Assembly (NCBI GenBank): GCA_023412695.1
Contig: JAEYNG010000209.1
Coordinates: 1 to 10,042 of the forward strand
Reading direction: 5' to 3'
Source: Planctomycetota bacterium
Lineage (GTDB): Bacteria > Planctomycetota > Phycisphaerae > Phycisphaerales > UBA1924
DNA length: 10,042 bases
Numbering within the stretch: the stretch's first letter is position 1; each line of letters begins with the position of its first letter. The notes under the pieces were generated by a model that saw only the letters and a program-made list of their open reading frames with translations, searched no databases and was not told the origin of the DNA. Shown piece by piece: positions 1 to 6,098 of the stretch. The position numbers were made by a program, and so were the translations under genes.

Positions 1-581
1 ATCCGGCTGAACTGCTGCCGCAGCGCCGCGGCGTCACGACCAGTCTGGGCCGCGATATGCTCCCAGCTCAGCCCGCTCCACCGCAGCCGCGCCAGCGTCT
101 GCTCATCGGGCGATAGCGCCTCAAGGATCCGCGTCCGGGCCTCGTCCGACTGGGCCTCAAAGCTCGCCGAGGGGTCGCTCGACTCGGGGTCGAAGATCGC
201 GCTGAGGCCGGCGCCGTCGAGCGAGACCTCCCGCACGCCTCCCCCCCGCTTGTCGCGACCATCGTGCCGCGCCAGGTCCGCCAGCTTCGACCGCACAACG
301 CTCTTGAGATACGCCGCGAGCGCGGCCTCCGACTCGAACTCCAGCTTCCCCGCCTCGAAGTCCTCGACGAACGACCGGGCGATCGACTGGCACACATCCA
401 CCGATTCCCGGTGATCGCGGAGCTTCCGGCCCATCCCCGCCCGGACAAAGATCATCACCAGCCGCAGCAGCTCGTTGAACGCGGCGTCCCGCACCCGTTC
501 GTCGGGCGGCGTGGCGGTCGCTGTCGCGGCCCGGCCGCAGGCGGTGGTCAGCAGCGATTTGAGTTCGGTCCCGCCCGGCAT
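1..581 (-). CDS. ECF-family RNA polymerase sigma factor (3' end cut by window edge)
   Basis: This is a sigma-70 family extracytoplasmic-function factor, which would direct core RNA polymerase to a dedicated set of promoters. The frame is open for 193 codons from an ATG at 581 to the left edge. A region 2 helix with the signature DVCQSIARSFVEDF lies at residues 62-75, followed by a basic stretch (LKSVVRSKLADLARHDGRDK, about 92-111). After a Gly/Asp/Ser-rich linker (about 112-150), region 4 has LSPDEQTLARLRWSGLSWEHI (156-176) and the recognition helix AALRQQFSR at the edge. The start at 581 is preferred because AAGGAAG sits five bases upstream; an in-frame ATG at 608 is the alternative. The divergent neighbour is a membrane Ser/Thr kinase, a pairing known for planctomycete ECF factors (the STK-linked groups). 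The family is clear; regulon and exact ECF group are unknown, and a few C-terminal residues lie outside the window. Confidence 0.88.
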   Translation of the reverse strand, partial: MPGGTELKSLLTTACGRAATATATPPDERVRDAAFNELLRLVMIFVRAGMGRKLRDHRESVDVCQSIARSFVEDFEAGKLEFESEAALAAYLKSVVRSKLADLARHDGRDKRGGGVREVSLDGAGLSAIFDPESSDPSASFEAQSDEARTRILEALSPDEQTLARLRWSGLSWEHIAAQTGRDAAALRQQFSR

Positions 582-586
582 GGCCA

Positions 587-593
587 CTTCCTT
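587..593 (-). promoter_or_regulatory. Ribosome binding site of the ECF sigma gene
   Basis: AAGGAAG on the minus strand lies five bases before the ATG at 581. It decides between this start and the in-frame ATG nine codons upstream (608), which has no purine-rich site in front of it. Confidence 0.6.
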
Positions 594-622
594 GCCCCGT
601 TCGAGCATACCACGGGCGGTCA

Positions 623-637
623 CATCGGGCACCGATG
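623..637. promoter_or_regulatory. Short perfect dyad, possible operator
   Basis: CATCGG and CCGATG form a six-base inverted repeat around the three bases GCA, in the middle of the divergent region. It could be a regulator binding site or a small hairpin. A repeat of this length is expected by chance fairly often in 155 bases, so support is weak. Confidence 0.2.
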
Positions 638-645
638 ATCGCTCA

Positions 646-672
646 AGATTGGGGGCCGAGCCCGCGCAATCT
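646..672. promoter_or_regulatory. Second dyad / imperfect hairpin upstream of the kinase
   Basis: AGATTG (646-651) and CAATCT (667-672) are perfect reverse complements 15 bases apart. Between them GGGC and GCCC (653-656, 660-663) can form an inner stem around CGA, so the whole could fold as a two-stage hairpin with an internal loop. It may be an operator or, if transcription starts upstream, a leader structure. No U-tract follows on either strand, so it is not a standard terminator. Confidence 0.25.
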
Positions 673-719
673 GCCCACTTTCAGGCTCTGCCGAGCCACA
701 ACGCCCGATTACACTGCCC

Positions 720-726
720 AAGGGAG
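720..726 (+). promoter_or_regulatory. Ribosome binding site of the kinase gene
   Basis: AAGGGAG lies ten bases before the ATG at 737. The spacing is slightly long, but this is the only good purine-rich site near an in-frame start. It favours 737 over the longer open frame that begins at 635. Confidence 0.55.
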
Positions 727-736
727 CCAGTGCGAC

Positions 737-3469
737 ATGAACGGATCGATCGGGAGTCTGCATGCCACCGCCGCGGCACGGGTCCGCGCGGCATGGGCAC
801 GGGCCGGTGACACGCCCCCCGACCTGACTGCGCTGCTCGCGGATATCGGACCCGCCGGTGAGGACGGACTGATCGACGCCGCCGTCGCCGACGCCGAGGA
901 ACGCTGGGACCGCCGCCTGCCCGCGGGGCTCGAGCACTACACGGCGATGCTCGGGGCCGCCGCCGCAACGCCAGAGTTTCGCCGGGCCATCCTGATGTGC
1001 GAGGCTTCGCGCCGGGTGACGGAGGACCCCACCGCGCTACGGGCGGAGTTCCTCACACGCTTCCCGAGCGCGGCCGCCGAGGTGGAACTGGTCATCGGCA
1101 TGCTCGCGCTTATCAGCGGCGCGTCGGAGGATGTCGCTCTAGAGGATGAGCCTGCACCGCTGACGCCGGGCATGACGCTCGGCAAGTACACGCTCCGCGA
1201 GCGCCTGGGCGCCGGGTCGTTCGGCGAGGTCTGGCGGGCGTGGGACAACGAACTCGCGCGAAACGTCGCGCTGAAGATCCTCCACGCACACGGCCGGCAA
1301 GCTCCTTCCGGCAGCGGCGGCGAAACCGCCGGCCTTTCGCGCGTGATCGACGAGGCCCGGGCCGCTGCCAGTCTGCACCACGATCACATCGTCGCCGTGC
1401 ACGACGTCGGCGTGTTCGCTGAGAACGGCCGCTGCTACATCGACTCGGAACTGGTCGCCGATCCCGCGCCGACACCAGAGGACCCGGCACATGTCGAAGT
1501 CGGCCGCTCGCTTGAAGCGCTGGTGAGTGCGAGCGGACCGCTGGGACCGCGCGAGGCGGTCGCGATCATCGAGCCGGTTTGCCGCGCCGTCGTCACGGCG
1601 CACGCACGGGGCGTGCTGCACCGCGACCTCAAGCCAGCGAACATCCTTGTCAGCCCCTCCGGCCGCGCACTCGTCGCCGACTTCGGCCTGAGTATCTCCT
1701 CCCTGCCGCGAAGCGCGGGCGAGTCCGCGCATGGCACGGGCACGGTGAACATCGCGACGGCCTCCGGCGGGCGCGTCGTCGGCACGCCGGCGTATATGTC
1801 ACCCGAGCAGGCTCGAGGCGAGCGATTCACACCGGCGTCCGATGTTTACGGCATCGGTGCAACCCTGCGATTCGCGCTCACCGGCAAGCCTCCGTATGAG
1901 CCCAGCGGCGTTCATGATGCCGACGGCCGGTGGGATGTCATCAAACAGGTTCGGCTCGGCGCTCTCTCCAGACTTGAAGCCGCGCGACCCGATCTTCCCC
2001 GCACACTCACGCGGATCGTTGACCACGCGTGCGCCGCCAGCCCGGCCGATCGCTACGCCTCGGCCGATGCGCTCGCCGCAGACCTGCATGCATGGCGAAC
2101 CAACCACGCGACCGTCGCCGATCCGCCGGGCCCGCTGCGGGCGGGCGTGCTGTGGTATCGCCGCAACACCGCCGCGGCGACGGTCGGGCTGGTCGCGACA
2201 CTTCTCCTCGGGCTGGGCGTCGCCCGCTATGTTGAACGCGTTACCGCCGAGCGCGATCGCGCGGTCGAGGCCGAGACCCTCGCCGAGCGGCGCCTTGAAG
2301 AGGCGGAGCGCACGCTGCAGGTCGCCGACGCCGTGAACCGTTTCGTGGAACACAGCATTGTGGGCGCGCTCTCGACACCGCTCCGCAGTTCGATGAGCTT
2401 CAGCTACATCCTCGCGGCGATTGCCAACCGCCTGGAAACCGAAACGCCCTCCGACCCCCTTGTCGCCGCGGGTGTCGCCCACTTCCTCGGTCAGGGCTAC
2501 CTCGGCCACGGCGCGAACGATCACGCGCAGCGCTACGCCACGCAGGCGTCTCGCGTCCGTTCCGCGCTTCTCGGAGAGCTCGCGCCCGAGTCGATCCGCT
2601 CGCGACTGCTTGTCCTCCGGGTCGCGTTCCGCGAGCCCGATCGGGCGCGGTACGAACAGGACCTCACGAAGCTCATCGCTGACAGCGAGCAGGTGCTCGG
2701 CCGGGATCATGCGGAGACTTGCGAGGGGCTGCGTCTGCTGTCACGGCTGCGGGTCTCGCAGCACCGCTTCGCCGACGCCGCGGCAATTGCCGATGATGCG
2801 CTCGCCCGCACGCGCAGTGCATTGCCCGCCGGGCACGCGGACATCGCTGAGGCCCTGATCGATGCGGCGCACCCGCGCCGCCTCGCGGATGACTACGACG
2901 GCGCGGCCGCGCTCGTCGCCGAGGCCGTATCCATCCAGCGGCACGCGCTCGGTACCCGCCGCTACGAGACGCTCGCCGCAATCAGCTTGCTGGGGCAGCT
3001 GCGCATGGCCCAGGGGAACATTGCAGATGCAGTATCGCTGCTTCGTGAGGCCGCCGAAGGCCTCGTTGACCGCGCAGGTCCCACACACGGCCTCACGCTC
3101 TCGACGGTGAACCTGCTTGCGCGCACCCTCCGGCAGTCGGGCGACTTTTCTGCGGCGATCGACACGGCCTCGCCCATCGTCGCGGCGACCCGTGCCGAGA
3201 AGACTCCGGGCACCGGCCCGGTCGATGTCGCCTGCGAGCTGGGCCACGCGCTCCTTGATGCCGGCCGCACCGAGGACGCAACGGAGGTCCTGGAGTGGAC
3301 GTGGAACGATGGCAAGGACCGACCCGCCACTCGCGGCCGTGCGGCGCGAGCCGCGATCCTGCTCGCCAAGGCCTACCGCGCCGCGGGCAACCTGCACAAA
3401 GCGAGGCAGATCGAAGCCGAATCGGAATCACTCTCTGGCCGCCCGACATCACCCGTAACGGCAGAGTGA
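737..3469 (+). CDS. Membrane Ser/Thr protein kinase (PknB-like) with C-terminal TPR-like domain
   Basis: The product is a 910-residue Hanks-type kinase that should phosphorylate Ser/Thr on partner proteins. Visible motifs are the glycine loop GAGSFGEV (158-165), lysine 180 in VALKIL, Glu206 in the C helix, HRDLKPAN (295-302, catalytic Asp297), DFG (Asp315) and GTPAYMSPEQ (349-358). Residues 1-150 are an Ala-rich helical extension without a recognised domain. One membrane helix spans about 478-500, followed by a charged coiled coil (about 501-530) and a long Ala/Leu-rich helical region with TPR character (about 560-900), of the kind found on many planctomycete kinases. The kinase domain should be cytoplasmic and the repeats on the far side of the membrane. 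Two inserts stand out: 13 Pro/acidic residues at the hinge (about 241-253) and a long Gly/Ser/Thr-rich activation loop. It is divergent from an ECF sigma gene, its likely partner or target. The start at 737 rests on the AAGGGAG site; 635 is an in-frame alternative. Confidence 0.93.
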   Translation: MNGSIGSLHATAAARVRAAWARAGDTPPDLTALLADIGPAGEDGLIDAAVADAEERWDRRLPAGLEHYTAMLGAAAATPEFRRAILMCEASRRVTEDPTALRAEFLTRFPSAAAEVELVIGMLALISGASEDVALEDEPAPLTPGMTLGKYTLRERLGAGSFGEVWRAWDNELARNVALKILHAHGRQAPSGSGGETAGLSRVIDEARAAASLHHDHIVAVHDVGVFAENGRCYIDSELVADPAPTPEDPAHVEVGRSLEALVSASGPLGPREAVAIIEPVCRAVVTAHARGVLHRDLKPANILVSPSGRALVADFGLSISSLPRSAGESAHGTGTVNIATASGGRVVGTPAYMSPEQARGERFTPASDVYGIGATLRFALTGKPPYEPSGVHDADGRWDVIKQVRLGALSRLEAARPDLPRTLTRIVDHACAASPADRYASADALAADLHAWRTNHATVADPPGPLRAGVLWYRRNTAAATVGLVATLLLGLGVARYVERVTAERDRAVEAETLAERRLEEAERTLQVADAVNRFVEHSIVGALSTPLRSSMSFSYILAAIANRLETETPSDPLVAAGVAHFLGQGYLGHGANDHAQRYATQASRVRSALLGELAPESIRSRLLVLRVAFREPDRARYEQDLTKLIADSEQVLGRDHAETCEGLRLLSRLRVSQHRFADAAAIADDALARTRSALPAGHADIAEALIDAAHPRRLADDYDGAAALVAEAVSIQRHALGTRRYETLAAISLLGQLRMAQGNIADAVSLLREAAEGLVDRAGPTHGLTLSTVNLLARTLRQSGDFSAAIDTASPIVAATRAEKTPGTGPVDVACELGHALLDAGRTEDATEVLEWTWNDGKDRPATRGRAARAAILLAKAYRAAGNLHKARQIEAESESLSGRPTSPVTAE

Positions 3470-3472
3470 TCA
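3467..3472. other. Shared TGATCA hexamer where two convergent genes stop
   Basis: The plus-strand kinase stop TGA (3467-3469) is followed directly by TCA (3470-3472), which is the TGA stop of the minus-strand polyferredoxin gene. The two reading frames meet with no base between them. There is therefore no intergenic terminator, and transcripts from both sides must end inside the opposing gene or overlap it. Confidence 0.9.
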
Positions 3473-6034
3473 GCCGCGCTCGCGCCGCTTGGCCTCGGCC
3501 TCCCACTGCGCGGCCTTCTCCGCGTCCCCCAGCGCGCCAAACAGCTCCGCGCACCGCCGCGCAAGCACCGGGTTCTCCGGCCCGAGCTCCGCCGCGGCGA
3601 CGATCTCCGCCGCCGCGTCCTCGTTCATGCCGATAGCGAAGTACACGGTGGCGAGATCGACCCGGATCACCGGCGAGTCCGGCCGCAGGTCACGCGCCCG
3701 CCGCAGCAGGTCGATGGACAACATTACCGCCTGCGAATCTCGCGCCTGCCCGGCGTAGGAATACAGCAGCCCGCCGATCTCCGCCAGCACCCACGGCGCA
3801 GGCCCCGCGGCGTCCGCCGCTTCGCTCAGCACGTTCTTTGCATCAGCCGATTGACCACGCTGCAGCTTGAAGACCGCCGCACGTGTGTAGGTCGAGTTCC
3901 GCATCAGGTGCGGGCCGATCGTCCGTGCCCGCGCGAGTCCCTGCTCCGCCATCTCATCAGCCGCCGCGATGTTCTGAAGCTGGAGCATCATCCCCGCAGC
4001 GCTCACGAGTGTGTTGCCGCGCTTGGTCGGCAGCTCGGTGGCCCGCCGAGTCAGCTCCTCCGCACGGGTCCGTTCGCCGAGCTGCGCGAACTGCCCGGCC
4101 GCGGCGAGCAGCGTGTCCGCGGTCGCGTGCTCGTCCCCGGCCACGCGATTGAGCAGCTCGATCGCCGTCGCTCGCTCGCCGGTGGCCGCCGCGAACCTCG
4201 CCGCGCCAAGAATGGTGTCGGGACCAGCGTCCACTTCCTCCGCGCGGCCCTCCCACAGCTTCTTCGCCTCGTCCCGGCGGCCGTTGTTCAAGTGCCACGC
4301 CGCGAGCTCCGCCCGCACGCCGTTCAGGTCCGGGTGCCGCTCCAGCGTCTCGCGGTACAAGTCCAGCACTTCCTGCTCGCCGCCGCCTCGGCGCTGGATG
4401 AACTGCGCAACCTGGGTCACCAGCCCATCCCGCGGCTTGCCGTCGCGGATCACCTCGCGCATCAGCCGCTCGGTCTGGTCAAACTCGCCGAGCACGCAGT
4501 GCAGATACGCCAGCGTCAGCTTCTGCTCCGCATTCAGCGGCCATCCGAACCCGCCGCGCTTCGCCCCCTCTTCCCCGCTCCATGCCGGCGGAGATGCAAG
4601 ACGGAAGTGCTCGATCGCCTCCCTGGCCCGCGACGCCTCTTCCGCCGACGGCGCGTAATCCGGACGCAGCAGCACCGCCTGCGGCGTGTCGAACATCCCG
4701 TAGAGCCAATCCCCGCGCCACGCGTGGTAGCGAACAAACCCGCTCCACGCGCCGACGACGATGATTGCAACCGCGACCGCCGCGAACACGACGCCCGCCG
4801 GCCGCAACCGGCCCTTGGCCTTCAACTGCAGGTTCTGCAGCCGCACGTTCGGCGTCAGCACAAGCGACCAGAGCTTCCACGTGCTGAACGCCCCGATCCC
4901 CGCGATGCCGACGGCCATCAGCATCGGCACCGAGTGCGCCATCCCGCGATACGCGAAGAAGAACGCCACAAACAACGCGGCCACGATCAGCTCTTCCCAC
5001 TTCGACAGGTCGTACCGGGCCTCGCGATCCGCCTTGGCCTTCGCCCGCGCCGCCGCGGCCTGCTCCTCGCTCAGCCTCGCGGCCCGCTTCGGCTTCGCAC
5101 CGACCGCCGGCCGCCCGAACCCGAAGTACAGCGCGTCCTTCGGGCACACGCTCACACAGTCCATGCACTTCATGCACCCGGGGTCGATGACCATCCCATA
5201 GTCGCGCACTTCTTCATGCACGCGGACATTCGAAGTGCACACCGCCGTGCAGTGCCCGCACCCCTCGCACGCGTCGGTCACGCGGATCCGGCCGGGCGCG
5301 GCACGATCCACCGGCGCAAAGAACCCGCCGTACGGGCATCCATATGTGCAGAAGCCCTTGGACCCGAGGAAGTACACGGCCCCGAACGTGCACACGGCCA
5401 GGAACGGGATCGCCAGGTACCAAGGCGCGAACGTCGCCCAGAAGTCCTGCGTGATGAACTCCCGCTTCATCACGTCCAGCGGCTCGTTCTGACCCAACCA
5501 TCGCGGCAGGTTCCCGTACTCGTCCATCAGCGCCGGCCGCAGGACCTCCCGGTGTACGAGCGGCCAGATGAACATGTACGTCCCGAGGATCAACGGGACC
5601 CAGAGCAGCAGCCGCGAACGGAACGGCCGCGGCCGGATCCGCATCTTCTCCATCAGCCACGTGCATGAGTCCTGCAGCGCGACTACGTGGCAACCCCACC
5701 CGCAGAACCACCGGCCAAGCAGGAGCGTCGACAGGATCGCCAGCACGAAAAACACGAACCCGGTGTTCACGATCCCCTGCGCGGTCGTCTGGATCCCCTC
5801 GCTCGGCTCGATCGGCGAGACCGTGGAGCCTGTGATCAACCAGTGCGCGATGTGCGCCGCGATCAGGAGGTGCACAAGCACGAGCACCGCCGCCCGCCAC
5901 TTGCCTACGCGCGACCGACGGATCTTCCCATGCCCCCCGCTGCCGCCCATTCCCCCCACAACCGGCAATGACACCGACCGCGGCCCAGCCGCTGGCGAGC
6001 ATCGCCCGGCGGAACTTGTCGAAGTCGTCGTCAT
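3470..6034 (-). CDS. Membrane 4Fe-4S polyferredoxin (NapH/CcoG-like) fused to a TPR domain
   Basis: The 854-residue product is a multispanning membrane electron carrier. Helices lie at about 48-67, 88-107, 142-160 and 204-225. Two Cys motifs typical of the NapH/NosR/CcoG group follow helices: FCGWGC (Cys111, Cys115) and FCTYGC (Cys229, Cys233). Two ferredoxin motifs come next, Cys256/259/262/266 and Cys287/290/293/297, each spaced CxxCxxCxxxC; only the second is followed by Pro. A charged Ala/Lys linker (about 310-345) leads to further helices near 347-366, 370-392 and 413-433, then a soluble Ala/Glu-rich TPR region (about 500-854). It would pass electrons at the membrane; donor and acceptor are unknown. 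It is the last gene of the operon, 64 bases after the SecA-like gene. No ribosome binding site precedes the ATG at 6034, whose ATGA overlaps the stop of a 20-codon ORF. The first ~25 codons show better codon use in another frame, so the N-terminus is uncertain. Confidence 0.88.
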   Translation of the reverse strand: MTTTSTSSAGRCSPAAGPRSVSLPVVGGMGGSGGHGKIRRSRVGKWRAAVLVLVHLLIAAHIAHWLITGSTVSPIEPSEGIQTTAQGIVNTGFVFFVLAILSTLLLGRWFCGWGCHVVALQDSCTWLMEKMRIRPRPFRSRLLLWVPLILGTYMFIWPLVHREVLRPALMDEYGNLPRWLGQNEPLDVMKREFITQDFWATFAPWYLAIPFLAVCTFGAVYFLGSKGFCTYGCPYGGFFAPVDRAAPGRIRVTDACEGCGHCTAVCTSNVRVHEEVRDYGMVIDPGCMKCMDCVSVCPKDALYFGFGRPAVGAKPKRAARLSEEQAAAARAKAKADREARYDLSKWEELIVAALFVAFFFAYRGMAHSVPMLMAVGIAGIGAFSTWKLWSLVLTPNVRLQNLQLKAKGRLRPAGVVFAAVAVAIIVVGAWSGFVRYHAWRGDWLYGMFDTPQAVLLRPDYAPSAEEASRAREAIEHFRLASPPAWSGEEGAKRGGFGWPLNAEQKLTLAYLHCVLGEFDQTERLMREVIRDGKPRDGLVTQVAQFIQRRGGGEQEVLDLYRETLERHPDLNGVRAELAAWHLNNGRRDEAKKLWEGRAEEVDAGPDTILGAARFAAATGERATAIELLNRVAGDEHATADTLLAAAGQFAQLGERTRAEELTRRATELPTKRGNTLVSAAGMMLQLQNIAAADEMAEQGLARARTIGPHLMRNSTYTRAAVFKLQRGQSADAKNVLSEAADAAGPAPWVLAEIGGLLYSYAGQARDSQAVMLSIDLLRRARDLRPDSPVIRVDLATVYFAIGMNEDAAAEIVAAAELGPENPVLARRCAELFGALGDAEKAAQWEAEAKRRERG

Positions 6035-6093
6035 CCGGAGATCAATCGTACGAACCAGCCGCACGCAAGGTGCGTCGCGATCACGCTCGCCAT
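6031..6093 (-). other. Possible 20-codon leader ORF in the SecA-like / polyferredoxin gap
   Basis: An ATG five bases after the stop codon of the SecA-like gene opens 20 codons (beginning MASVIATHLACGW) whose TGA overlaps the ATG of the polyferredoxin gene as ATGA. It covers nearly all of the 64-base gap. It has no clear ribosome binding site and resembles no known peptide. It could serve only to carry ribosomes across the gap, or be chance. Confidence 0.25.
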
Positions 6094-6098
6094 GCCCG

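Larger units (their letters stand above)
582..736. promoter_or_regulatory. Divergent intergenic region between sigma factor and kinase genes
   Basis: These 155 bases must carry the promoters of both divergent genes. No convincing sigma-70 -35/-10 pair is visible on either strand. The best isolated -10-like words are TACACT at 710-715 (plus, 22 bases before the kinase ATG) and TATGCT at 605-610 (minus, just upstream of the sigma factor start), neither with a well-spaced -35. Two inverted repeats are present (listed separately). An ECF-type promoter recognised by the neighbouring sigma factor itself is plausible but cannot be identified without its consensus. Confidence 0.5.

Noticed and set aside
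635..736. Kinase start at the upstream in-frame ATG (635)
   Set aside because: No ribosome binding site precedes it, the 34 extra residues look non-coding, and it lies in the divergent promoter region. The ATG at 737 has AAGGGAG in front.
1799..2710. A 303-codon minus-strand open frame inside the kinase gene
   Set aside because: The plus strand here encodes the kinase C-lobe, membrane helix and coiled coil. The antisense product has no recognisable domain and no start context.
3851..5668. A 605-codon open frame on the plus strand, antisense to the polyferredoxin gene
   Set aside because: Its product is dominated by Arg, Pro, His and Gln without any domain, and the opposite strand encodes clear Fe-S motifs, membrane helices and TPRs. 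It is the usual stop-free shadow in GC-rich DNA.
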